A stretch of DNA of 64,000 nt, from the NCBI GenBank assembly GCA_033782935.1, contig JAWQEG010001395.1, positions 32,501 to 96,500 on the forward strand, written 5' to 3'. Under the pieces are notes generated by a model that saw only the letters and a list, made by a program, of their open reading frames with translations, was not told the DNA's origin and searched no databases. Shown here in pieces: positions 1-13,300 of the stretch; the stretch's first letter is position 1; every line of letters starts with the position of its first letter. The DNA is from Petrolisthes cinctipes. Lineage: Eukaryota > Arthropoda > Malacostraca > Decapoda > Porcellanidae. The translations under genes were made by a program, and so were the position numbers.

Positions 1-890
1 ATATAAACGGGTACAGAAGATGCATGCACATATCGACTTTGGACACTTAAAATATCGATTTTTAGCATGTTTTGAGCCTATATTTTGAAAACATTCTAGC
101 ACGGAGTAGGCATGTACAGATCGCTTCTGGGACCCAAAAATATCGAATTTTCGGGTGTTTTGAGCATGAATTTGAGATATAAACGGGAACAGAAGATGCA
201 TGCACATATTGACTTTGGACACTTAAAATATCGATTTTTAGCATGTTTTGAGCCTATATTTTGAAAACTTTCTAGCACGGAGTAGGCATGTACAGATCGC
301 TTCTGGGACCCAAAAATATTGAATTTTTGGGTGTTTTGAGCCTGAATTTGAGATATAAACGGGTACTGAAGATGCATGCACATATCGACTTAGGGCACAC
401 AAAATATCGATTTTTAGCATGTTTTGTACCTAAATTTTAAAAATATTCTAGCACAGAGTAGGCATGTACAGATCGCTTCTGGGACCCAAAAATATCGAAT
501 TTTCGGGTGTTTTGAGCCTGAATTTGAGATATAAACGGGTACTGAAGATGCATGCACATATCGACTTTTTGCACCTAAAATTTCGATTTTTAGCATGTTT
601 TGGCCTATAATTTGAAAATATTCTAGCACTGAGAAGGCATGTACAGATCGCTTCTTGGACCCAAAAATATCGAATTTTCATGGGTTTTGAGCCTGAATTT
701 GAGATATAAACAGGTACAGAAGATGCATGCACATATCGACTTTGGGAACCCAAAATATCGATTTTTAGCATGTTTTGGGACTATATTTTGAAAATATTCT
801 AGCACTGCGTAGGCATGTACAGATCGCTTCTGGGACCCAAAAACATCGAATTTTCAGGGGTTTTGAGCCTGAATTTGGGATATAAACGGA

Positions 891-901
891 TACAGAAGAT
901 G
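891..901. other. Hybrid-monomer junction: loss of 2 monomers in A1
   Basis: Left of position 890 the sequence follows the monomer at about 5285 (ACGGATACAG). From 902 it follows the monomer at about 5649 (GAATGCAAATATT). The switch lies within the shared tract TACAGAAGATG and removes 352 bp (two monomers) relative to A2. This is what in-register recombination between two monomers should leave. Confidence 0.8.
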
Positions 902-1961
902 AATGCAAATATTGACTTTGGGCACCTAAAATATCGATTTTTAGCATGTTTTGGGCCTGTATATTGAAAATACTCTAACACGGAGTAGACATGTACAGAT
1001 TGCTTCTGGGACCCAAAAATACCGAATTTTCGGGTGTTTTGAGCCTGAATTTGGGATATAAACGGGTACAGAAGATGCATAGACATATTTACTTTGGGCA
1101 CCTAAAATATCGATTTTCAGCATGTTTTTGGCCTGTATTTTGAAAATACTCTAACACGGAGTAGGCATGTACAGATCGCTTCTGGGACCCAAAAATATCG
1201 AATTTTCGGGAGTTTTGAGCCTGAATTTGAGATATAAACGGGTACAGAAGATGCATGCACATATTGACTTTGGGCACCTAAAATATCGATTTTCAGCATG
1301 TTTTTGGCCTGTATTTTGAAAATATTCTAGCACTGAATAGGCATGTACAGATCGCTTCTGGGACCCAAAAATATCGAATTTTCGGGTGTTTTGAGCCTGA
1401 ATTTGGGATATAAACGGGTACAGAAGATGCATGCACATATCGACTTTGGACACCTAAAATATCGATTTTGAGCATGTTTTGGGCCTGTATATTGAAAATA
1501 CTCTAACACGGAGTTGGCATGTACAGATCGCTTCTGGGACCCAAATATATCGAATTTTCGGGTGTTTTGAGTCTGAATTTGGGATATAAACGGGTACAGA
1601 AGATTCATAGACACATTGACTTTGGGCACCTAAAATATCGATTTTCAGCATGTTTTTGGCCTATATTTTGAAAATATTCTAGCACTGAGTAAGCATGTAA
1701 AGATCGCTTCTGGGACCCAAAAATATCGAATTTTCGGGTGTTTTGAGCTTGAATTTGGGAAATAAACGGGTACAGAAGATCTATACACATATTGACTTTG
1801 GGCACCTAAAATATCGATTTTCAGCATATTTTGGGCCTGTATATTGAAAATACTCTAACACAAAGTAGGCATGTACAGATCGCTTCTGGGACCCAAAAAT
1901 ATCGAATTTTCGTGTGTTGTGAGCCTGAATTTGGGAAACAAACGGGTACAGAAGATGCATA

Positions 1962-1968
1962 CACATAT
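1962..1968. other. Hybrid-monomer junction: loss of 3 monomers in A1
   Basis: The sequence follows the A2 monomer near 6,700 up to GATGCATA. It then follows the A2 monomer near 7,240 from TATCGACTTTGGACAC. The switch falls within the 7-bp tract CACATAT and shifts the offset from 4747 to 5275, a difference of exactly 528 bp or three monomers. Confidence 0.78.
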
Positions 1969-4395
1969 CGACTTTGGACACTTAAAATATCGATTTTTAG
2001 CATGTTTTGAGCCTATATTTTGAAAACATTCTAGCACGGAGTAGGCATGTACAGATCGCTTCTGGGACCCAAAAATATTGAATTTTCGGGTGTTTGGAGC
2101 CTGAATTTGAGATATAAACGGGTACTGAAGATGCATGCACATATCGACTTAGGGCACACAAAATATCGATTTTTAGCATGTTTTTTACCTAAATTTTGAA
2201 AATATTCTAGCACAGAGTAGGCATGTACAGATCGTTTCTGGGACCCAAAAATATCGAATTTTTGGGTGTTTTGAGCCTGAATTTGAGATATAAACGGGTA
2301 CTGAAGATGCATGCACATATCGACTTTTTGCACCTAAAATTTCGATTTTTAGCATGTTTTGGCCTATAATTTGAAAATATTCTAGCACTGAGAAGGCATG
2401 TACAGATCGCTTCTGGGACCCAAAAATATTGAATTTTCATGGGTTTTGAGCCTGAATTTGAGATATAAACAGGTACAGAAGATGCATGCACATATCGACT
2501 TTGGGAACCCAAAATATCGATTTTTAGCATGTTTTGGGACTATATTTTGAAAATATTCTAGCACTGCGTAGGCATGTACAGATCGCTTCTGGGACCCAAA
2601 AACATCGAATTTTCAGGGGTTTTGAGCCTGAATTTGGGATAAAACGGATACAGAAGATGCATACACATATTGACTTTGGGCACCTAAAATATCGATTTTC
2701 AGCATGTTTTGGGCCTGTATTTTGAAAATACTGTAACACGGAGTAGGCATGTACAGATCGCTTTTGGGACCCACAAATATCGAATTTTCGGGAGTTTTGA
2801 GCCTGAATTTGAGATATAAACGGGTACAGAAGATGCATGCACATATTGACTTTGGGCACCTAAAATATCGATTTTCAGCATGTTTTTGGCCTGTATTTTG
2901 AAAATATTCTAGCACTGAGTAGGCATGTACAGATTGCTTCTGGGACCCAAAAATATCGAATTTTCGGGTGTTTTGAGCCTGAATTTGGGATATAAACGGG
3001 TACAGAAGATGCATGCACATATCGACTTTGGACACCTAAAATATCGATTTTGAGCATGTTTTGGGCCTGTATATTGAAAATACTCTAACACGGAGTTGGC
3101 ATGTACAGATCGCTTCTGGGACCCAAATATATCGAATTTTCGGGTGTTTTGAGTCTGAATTTGGGATATAAACGGGTACAGAAGATTCATAGACACATTG
3201 ACTTTGGGCACCTAAAATATCGATTTTCAGCATGTTTTTGGCCTATATTTTGAAAATATTCTAGCACTGAGTAAGCATGTAAAGATCGCTTCTGGGACCC
3301 AAAAATATCGAATTTTCGGGTTTTGAGCTTGAATTTGGGAAATAAACGGGTACAGAAGATCTATACACATATTGACTTTGGGCACCTAAAATATCGATTT
3401 TCAGCATATTTTGGGCCTGTATATTGAAAATACTCTAACACGGAGTAGGCATGTACAGATCGCTTCTGGGATACAAAAATATCGAATTTTCGGGTGTTTT
3501 GAGCATGAATTTGAGATATAAACGGGTACTGAAGATGCATGCACATATCGACTTTGGACACTTAAAATATCGATTTTTAGCATGTTTTGAGCCTATATTT
3601 TGAAAACATTCTAGCACGGAGTAGGCATGTACAGATCGCTTCTGGGACCCAAAAATATTGAATTTTTGGGTGTTTTGAGCATGAATTTGGGAAATAAACG
3701 GGTACAGAAGATGCATACACATATTGACTTTGGGTACCTAAAATATCGATTTTGAGCATATTTTGGGCCTGTACTTTGAAAATATTCTAGCACTTAGTAG
3801 GCATGTACAGATCGCTTCTGGGACCCAAAAATACCGAATTTTCGGGTGTTTTGAGCCTGAATTTGGGATATAAACGGGTACAGAAGATGCATAGACATAT
3901 TTACTTTGAGCATCTAAAATATCGATTTTTAGCATGTTTTTGGCCTGTATTTTGAAAATACTCTAACACGGAGTAGTCATGTACAGATCGCTTCTGGGAA
4001 CCAAAAATATCGAATTTTCGGGAGTTTTGAGCCTGAATTTGAGATATAAACGGGTACAGAAGATGCATGCACATATTGACTTTGGGCACCTAAAATATCG
4101 ATTTTCAGCATGTTTTTGGCCTGTATTTTGAAAATATTCTAGCACTGAGTAGGCATGTACAGATCGCTTCTGGGACCCAAAAATATCGAATTTTCGGGTG
4201 TTTTTAGCCTGAATTTGGGAAACAAACGGGTACAGAAGATGCATACACATATTGACTTTGGGCACCTAAAATATCGATTTTCACCATGTTTTGGGCCTGT
4301 ATATTGAAAATACTCTAACACGGAGTAGGCATGTACAGATCGCTTCTGGGACCCAAAAATATCGAATTTTCGGGTGTTTTGAGCATGAATTTGAG

Positions 4396-7300
4396 ATATA
4401 AACGGGTACAGAAGATGCATGCACATATCGACTTTGGACACTTAAAATATCGATTTTTAGCATGTTTTGAGCCTATATTTTGAAAACATTCTAGCACGGA
4501 GTAGGCATGTACAGATCGCTTCTGGGACCCAAAAATATCGAATTTTCGGGTGTTTTGAGCATGAATTTGAGATATAAACGGGAACAGAAGATGCATGCAC
4601 ATATTGACTTTGGACACTTAAAATATCGATTTTTAGCATGTTTTGAGCCTATATTTTGAAAACTTTCTAGCACGGAGTAGGCATGTACAGATCGCTTCTG
4701 GGACCCAAAAATATTGAATTTTTGGGTGTTTTGAGCCTGAATTTGAGATATAAACGGGTACTGAAGATGCATGCACATATCGACTTAGGGCACACAAAAT
4801 ATCGATTTTTAGCATGTTTTGTACCTAAATTTTAAAAATATTCTAGCACAGAGTAGGCATGTACAGATCGCTTCTGGGACCCAAAAATATCGAATTTTCG
4901 GGTGTTTTGAGCCTGAATTTGAGATATAAACGGGTACTGAAGATGCATGCACATATCGACTTTTTGCACCTAAAATTTCGATTTTTAGCATGTTTTGGCC
5001 TATAATTTGAAAATATTCTAGCACTGAGAAGGCATGTACAGATCGCTTCTTGGACCCAAAAATATCGAATTTTCATGGGTTTTGAGCCTGAATTTGAGAT
5101 ATAAACAGGTACAGAAGATGCATGCACATATCGACTTTGGGAACCCAAAATATCGATTTTTAGCATGTTTTGGGACTATATTTTGAAAATATTCTAGCAC
5201 TGCGTAGGCATGTACAGATCGCTTCTGGGACCCAAAAACATCGAATTTTCAGGGGTTTTGAGCCTGAATTTGGGATATAAACGGATACAGAAGATGCATA
5301 CACATATTGACTTTGGGCACCTAAAATATCGATTTTCAGCATGTTTTGGGCCTGTATTTTGAAAATACTGTAACACGGAGTAGGCATGTACAGATCGCTT
5401 TTGGGACCCACAAATATCGAATTTTCGGGTGTTTTGAGCCTGAATTTGAGATATAAACGGGTACAGAAGATGAATGCACATATCGACTTTGGGCACCTAA
5501 AATATCGATTTTTAGCATGTTTTGGGCCTATATTTTGAAAATATTCTAGCACTGAATAGGCATGTAGAGATCGCTTCTGAAACCCAAAAATATCGAATTT
5601 TTGGGTGTTTTGAGCCTGAATTTGGGATATAAACGGGTACAGAAGATGAATGCAAATATTGACTTTGGGCACCTAAAATATCGATTTTTAGCATGTTTTG
5701 GGCCTGTATATTGAAAACATTCTAGCACGGAGTAGACATGTACAGATTGCTTCTGGGACCCAAAAATACCGAATTTTCGGGTGTTTTGAGCCTGAATTTG
5801 GGATATAAACGGGTACAGAAGATGCATAGACATATTTACTTTGGGCACCTAAAATATCGATTTTCAGCATGTTTTTGGCCTGTATTTTGAAAATACTCTA
5901 ACACGGAGTAGGCATGTACAGATCGCTTCTGGGACCCAAAAATATCGAATTTTCGGGAGTTTTGAGCCTGAATTTGAGATATAAACGGGTACAGAAGATG
6001 CATGCACATATTGACTTTGGGCACCTAAAATATCGATTTTCAGCATGTTTTTGGCCTGTATTTTGAAAATATTCTAGCACTGAATAGGCATGTACAGATC
6101 GCTTCTGGGACCCAAAAATATCGAATTTTCGGGTGTTTTGAGCCTGAATTTGGGATATAAACGGGTACAGAAGATGCATACACATATTGACTTTGGGTAC
6201 CTAAAATATCGATTTTGAGCATGTTTTGGGCCTGTATATTGAAAATACTCTAACACGGAGTTGGCATGTACAGATCGCTTCTGGGACCCAAATATATCGA
6301 ATTTTCGGGTGTTTTGAGTCTGAATTTGGGATATAAACGGGTACAGAAGATTCATAGACACATTGACTTTGGGCACCTAAAATATCGATTTTCAGCATGT
6401 TTTTGGCCTATATTTTGAAAATATTCTAGCACTGAGTAAGCATGTAAAGATCGCTTCTGGGACCCAAAAATATCGAATTTTCGGGTGTTTTGAGCTTGAA
6501 TTTGGGAAATAAACGGGTACAGAAGATCTATACACATATTGACTTTGGGCACCTAAAATATCGATTTTCAGCATATTTTGGGCCTGTATATTGAAAATAC
6601 TCTAACACAAAGTAGGCATGTACAGATCGCTTCTGGGACCCAAAAATATCGAATTTTCGTGTGTTGTGAGCCTGAATTTGGGAAACAAACGGGTACAGAA
6701 GATGCATACACATATTGACTTTGGGCACCTAAAATATCGATTTTCAGCATGTTTTGGGCCTGTATATTGAAAATACTGTAACACGGAGTAGGCATGTACA
6801 GATCGCTTCTGGGACCCAAAAATATCGAATTTTCGGGTGTTTTGAGCATGAATTTGAGATATAAACGGGTACAGAAGATGCATGCACATATCGACTTTGG
6901 ACTCTTAAAATATCGATTTTTAGCATGTTTTGAGCCTATATTTTGAAAACATTCTAGCACGGAGTAGGCATGTACAGATCACTTCTGGGACCCAAAAATA
7001 TTGAATTTTCCGGTGTTTTGAGCCTGAATTTGAGATATAAACGGGTACTGAAGATGCATGCACATATCGACCTTGGGCACCCAAAATATCGATTTTTAGC
7101 ATGTTTTGGGACTATATTTTGAAAATACTCTAATACCGAGTAGGCATGTACCGATCGCTTCTGGGACCCAAAAATATCGAATTTTCGGGTGTTTTGAGCA
7201 TGAATTTGAGATATAAACGGGTACAGAAGATGCATGCACATATCGACTTTGGACACTTAAAATATCGATTTTTAGCATGTTTTGAGCCTATATTTTGAAA

Positions 7301-10300
7301 ACATTCTAGCACGGAGTAGGCATGTACAGATCGCTTCTGGGACCCAAAAATATTGAATTTTCGGGTGTTTGGAGCCTGAATTTGAGATATAAACGGGTAC
7401 TGAAGATGCATGCACATATCGACTTAGGGCACACAAAATATCGATTTTTAGCATGTTTTTTACCTAAATTTTGAAAATATTCTAGCACAGAGTAGGCATG
7501 TACAGATCGCTTCTGGGACCCAAAAATATCGAATTTTTGGGTGTTTTGAGCCTGAATTTGAGATATAAACGGGTACTGAAGATGCATGCACATATCGACT
7601 TTTTGCACCTAAAATATCGATTTTTAGCATGTTTTGGCCTATAATTTGAAAATATTCTAGCACTGAGAAGGCATGTACAGATCGCTTCTGGGACCCAAAA
7701 ATATTGAATTTTCATGGGTTTTGAGCCTGAATTTGAGATATAAACAGGTACAGAAGATGCATGCACATATCGACTTTGGGAACCCAAAATATCGATTTTT
7801 AGCATGTTTTGGGACTATATTTTGAAAATATTCTAGCACTGCGTAGGCATGTACAGATCGCTTCTGGGACCCAAAAACATCGAATTTTCAGGGGTTTTGA
7901 GCCTGAATTTGGGATAAAACGGATACAGAAGATGCATACACATATTGACTTTGGGCACCTAAAATATCGATTTTCAGCATGTTTTGGGCCTGTATTTTGA
8001 AAATACTGTAACACGGAGTAGGCATGTACAGATCGCTTTTGGGACCCACAAATATCGAATTTTCGGGAGTTTTGAGCCTGAATTTGAGATATAAACGGGT
8101 ACAGAAGATGCATGCACATATTGACTTTGGGCACCTAAAATATCGATTTTCAGCATGTTTTTGGCCTGTATTTTGAAAATATTCTAGCACTGAGTAGGCA
8201 TGTACAGATTGCTTCTGAGACCCAAAAATATCGAATTTTCGGGTGTTTTGAGCCTGAATTTGGGATATAAACGGGTACAGAAGATGCATGCACATATCGA
8301 CTTTGGACACCTAAAATATCGATTTTGAGCATGTTTTGGGCCTGTATATTGAAAATACTCTAACACGGAGTTGGCATGTACAGATCGCTTCTGGGACCCA
8401 AATATATCGAATTTTCGGGTGTTTTGAGTCTGAATTTGGGATATAAACGGGTACAGAAGATTCATAGACACATTGACTTTGGGCACCTAAAATATCGATT
8501 TTCAGCATGTTTTTGGCCTATATTTTGAAAATATTCTAGCACTGAGTAAGCATGTAAAGATCGCTTCTGGGACCCAAAAATATCGAATTTTCGGGTTTTG
8601 AGCTTGAATTTGGGAAATAAACGGGTACAGAAGATCTATACACATATTGACTTTGGGCACCTAAAATATCGATTTTCAGCATATTTTGGGCCTGTATATT
8701 GAAAATACTCTAACACAAAGTAGGCATGTACAGATCGCTTCTGGGACCCAAAAATATCGAATTTTCGGGTGTTTTTAGCCTGAATTTGGGAAACAAACGG
8801 GTACAGAAGATGTATACACATATTGACTTTGGGCACCTAAAATATCGATTTTCACCATGTTTTGGGCCTGTATATTGAAAATACTCTAACACGGAGTAGG
8901 CATGTACAGATCGCTTCTGGGACCCAAAAATATCGAATTTTCGGGTGTTTTGAGCATGAATTTGAGATATAAACGGGTACAGAAGATGAATGCACATATC
9001 GACTTTGGACACTTAAAATATCGATTTTTAGCATGTTTTGAGCCTATATTTTGAAAACATTCTAGCACGGAGTAGGCATGTACAGATCGCTTCTGGGACC
9101 CAAAAATATTGAATTTTCCGGTGTTTTGAGCCTGAATTTGAGATATAAACGGGTACTGAAGATGCATGCACATATCGACCTTGGGCACCCAAAATATCGA
9201 TTTTTAGCATGTTTTGGGAATATATTTTGAAAATACTCTAACACCGAGTAGGCATGTACAGATCGCTTCTGGGACCCAAAAATATCGAATTTTCGGGTGT
9301 TTTGAGCCTGAATTTGAGATATAAACGGGTACAGAAGATGCATGCACATATCGACTTTGGACACTTAAAATATCGATTTTTAGCATGTTTTGAGCCTATA
9401 TTTTGAAAACATTCTAGCACTGAGTAGGCATGTACACATCGCTTCTGGGACCCAAAAATATCGAATTTTCGTGTGTTGTGAGCCTGAATTTGGGATACAA
9501 ACGGGTACAGAAGATGCATACACATATTGACTTTGTGCACCTAAAATATTGATTTTCAGCATGTTTTGGGCCTGTATAATGAGAATACTCTAACACGGAG
9601 TAGGCATGTACAAATCGCTTCTGGGACCCAAAAATATCGAATTTTCGGGTGTTTTGAGCTTGAATTTGGGAAATAAACGGGTACAGAAGATGCATACACA
9701 TATTGACTTTGGGTACCTAAAATATCGATTTTGAGCATATTTTGGGCCTGTACTTTGAAAATATTCTAGCACTTAGTAGGCATGTACAGATCGCTTCTGG
9801 GACCCAAAAATACCGAATTTTCGGGTGTTTTGAGCCTGAATTTGGGATATAAACGGGTACAGAAGATGCATAGACATATTTACTTTGGGCATCTAAAATA
9901 TCGATTTTTAGCATGTTTTTGGCCTGTATTTTGAAAATACTCTAACACGGAGTAGGCATGTACAGATCGCTTCTGGGACCCAAAAATATCGAATTTTCGG
10001 GAGTTTTGAGCCTGAATTTGAGATATAAACGGGTACAGAAGATGCATGCACATATTGACTTTGGGCACCTAAAATATCGATTTTCAGCATGTTTTTGGCC
10101 TGTATTTTGAAAATATTCTAGCACTGAGTAGGCATGTACAGATCGCTTCTGGGACCCAAAAATATCGAATTTTCGGGTGTTTTTAGCCTGAATTTGGGAA
10201 ACAAACGGGTACAGAAGATGCATACACATATTGACTTTGGGCACCTAAAATATCGATTTTCACCATGTTTTGGGCCTGTATATTGAAAATACTCTAACAC

Positions 10301-10374
10301 GGAGTAGGCATGTACAGATCGCTTCTGGGACCCAAAAATATCGAATTTTCGGGTGTTTTGAGCATGAATTTGAG
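4396..10374 (+). repeat. HOR unit A2, 34 monomers (5,979 bp)
   Basis: This is the longest version of the block A unit, 5,979 bp or 34 monomers less 5 bp. Its first part (4396 to about 5290) matches the window start. Its last part (about 9570 onward) matches about 3590-4395 of A1. It contains all monomers found in A1 plus three inserted or retained groups of 2, 3 and 4 monomers. Whether A2 is ancestral and A1 deleted, or A2 expanded, cannot be decided from the window alone; the hybrid monomers in A1 favour deletion. Confidence 0.83.
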
Positions 10375-13300
10375 ATATAAACGGGTACAGAAGATGCATG
10401 CACATATCGACTTTGGACACTTAAAATATCGATTTTTAGCATGTTTTGAGCCTATATTTTGAAAACATTCTAGCACGGAGTAGGCATGTACAGATCGCTT
10501 CTGGGACCCAAAAATATCGAATTTTCGGGTGTTTTGAGCATGAATTTGAGATATAAACGGGTACAGAAGATGCATGCACATATTGACTTTGGACACTTAA
10601 AATATCGATTTTTAGCATGTTTTGAGCCTATATTTTGAAAACTTTCTAGCACGGAGTAGGCATGTACAGATCGCTTCTGGGACCCAAAAATATTGAATTT
10701 TTGGGTGTTTTGAGCCTGAATTTGAGATATAAACGGGTACTGAAGATGCATGCACATATCGACTTAGGGCACACAAAATATTGATTTTTAGCATGTTTTG
10801 TACCTAAATTTTAAAAATATTCTAGCACAGAGTAGGCATGTACAGATCGCTTCTGGGGCCCAAAAACATCGAATTTTCAGGGGTTTTGAGCCTGAATTTG
10901 GGATATAAACGGATACAGAAGATGCATACACATATTGACTTTGGGCACCTAAAATATCGATTTTCAGCATGTTTTGGGCCTGTATTTTGAAAATACTGTA
11001 ACACGGAGTAGGCATGTACAGATCGCTTTTGGGACCACCAAATATCGAATTTTCGGGTGTTTTGAGCCTGAATTTGAGATATAAACGGGTACAGAAGATG
11101 AATGCACATATCGACTTTGGGCACCTAAAATATCGATTTTTAGCATGTTTTGGGCCTATATTTTGAAAATATTCTAGCACTGAATAGGCATGTAGAGATC
11201 GCTTCTGAAACCCAAAAATATCGAATTTTTGGGTGTTTTGAGCCTGAATTTGGGATATAAACGGGTACAGAAGATGAATGCAAATATTGACTTTGGGCAC
11301 CTAAAATATCGATTTTTAGCATGTTTTGGGCCTGTATATTGAAAATACTCTAACACGGAGTAGACATGTACAGATTGCTTCTGGGACCCAAAAATACCGA
11401 ATTTTCGGGTGTTTTGAGCCTGAATTTGGGATATAAACGGGTACAGAAGATGCATAGACATATTTACTTTGGGCACCTAAAATATCGATTTTCAGCATGT
11501 TTTTGGCCTGTATTTTGAAAATACTCTAACACGGAGTAGGCATGTACAGATCGCTTCTGGGACCCAAAAATATCGAATTTTCGGGAGTTTTGAGCCTGAA
11601 TTTGAGATATAAACGGGTACAGAAGATGCATGCACATATTGACTTTGGGCACCTAAAAGATCGATTTTCAGTATGTTTTTGGCCTGTATTTTGAAAATAT
11701 TCTAGCACTGAGTAGGCATGTACAGATCGCTTCTGGGACCCAAAAATATCGAATTTTCGGGTGTTTTGAGCCTGAATTTGGGATATAAACGGGTACAGAA
11801 GATGCATGCACATATCGACTTTGGACACCTAAAATATCGATTTTGAGCATGTTTTGGGCCTGTATATTGAAAATACTCTAACACGGAGTTGGCATGTACA
11901 GATCGCTTCTGGGACCCAAATATATCGAATTTTCGGGTGTTTTGAGTCTGAATTTGGGATATAAACGGGTACAGAAGATTCATAGACACATTGACTTTGG
12001 GCACCTAAAATATCGATTTTCAGCATGTTTTTGGCCTATATTTTGAAAATATTCTAGCACTGAGTAAGCATGTAAAGATCGCTTCTGGGACCCAAAAATA
12101 TCGAATTTTCGGGTGTTTTGCGCTTGAATTTGGGAAATAAACGGGTACAGAAGATCTATACACATATTGACTTTGGGCACCTAAAATATCGATTTTCAGC
12201 ATATTTTGGGCCTGTATATTGAAAATACTCTAACACAAAGTAGGCATGTACAGATCGCTTCTGGGACCCAAAAATATCGAATTTTCGTGTGTTGTGAGCC
12301 TGAATTTGGGAAACAAACGGGTACAGAAGATGCATACACATATTGACTTTGGGCACCTAAAATATCGATTTTCAGCATGTTTTGGGCCTGTATATTGAAA
12401 ATACTGTAACACGGAGTAGGCATGTACAGATCGCTTCTGGGACCCAAAAATATCGAATTTTCGGGTGTTTTGAGCATGAATTTGAGATATAAACGGGTAC
12501 AGAAGATGAATGCACATATCGACTTTGGACTCTTAAAATATCGATTTTTAGCATGTTTTGAGCCTATATTTTGAAAACATTCTAGCACGGAGTAGGCATG
12601 TACAGATCGCTTCTGGGACCCAAAAATATTGAATTTTCCGGTGTTTTGAGCCTGAATTTGAGATATAAACGGGTACTGAAGATGCATGCACATATCGACC
12701 TTGGGCACCCAAAATATCGATTTTTAGCATGTTTTGGGAATATATTTTGAAAATACTCTAACACCGAGTAGGCATGTACAGATCGCTTCTGGGACCCAAA
12801 AATATCGAATTTTCGGGTGTTTTGAGCCTGAATTTGAGATATAAACGGGTACAGAAGATGCATGCACATATCGACTTTGGACACTTAAAATATCGATTTT
12901 TAGCATGTTTTGAGCCTATATTTTGAAAACATTCTAGCACTGAGTAGGCATGTACACATCGCTTCTGGGACCCAAAAATATCGAATTTTCGTGTGTTGTG
13001 AGCCTGAATTTGGGATACAAACGGGTACAGAAGATGCATACACATATTGACTTTGTGCACCTAAAATATTGATTTTCAGCATGTTTTGGGCCTGTATAAT
13101 GAGAATACTCTAACACGGAGTAGGCATGTACAAATCGCTTCTGGGACCCAAAAATATCGAATTTTCGGGTGTTTTGAGCTTGAATTTGGGAAATAAACGG
13201 GTACAGAAGATGCATACACATATTGACTTTGGGTACCTAAAATATCGATTTTGAGCATATTTTGGGCCTGTACTTTGAAAATATTCTAGCACTTAGTAGG

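Larger units (their letters stand above)
1..4395 (+). repeat. HOR unit A1, 25 monomers (shortened)
   Basis: Position x matches x+4395 from 1 to about 900. The offset then changes to 4747 at about 902, to 5275 at about 1968, and to 5979 by about 3600. Relative to unit A2 this copy therefore lacks 2, 3 and 4 monomers at three places, nine in all. The window edge falls at the start of this unit, so an upstream continuation is likely. Confidence 0.85.

Noticed and set aside
5160..5672. Minus-strand open frame of 170 codons; similar 60-171 codon frames recur on the minus strand across the whole window (longest 23,714-24,229 and 28,232-28,747)
   Set aside because: They recur at the 176-bp period in overlapping frames. 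The monomer length is not a multiple of three, so each copy shifts frame. Longer frames arise only where a stop in one monomer is mutated. No promoter, codon bias or domain is visible.
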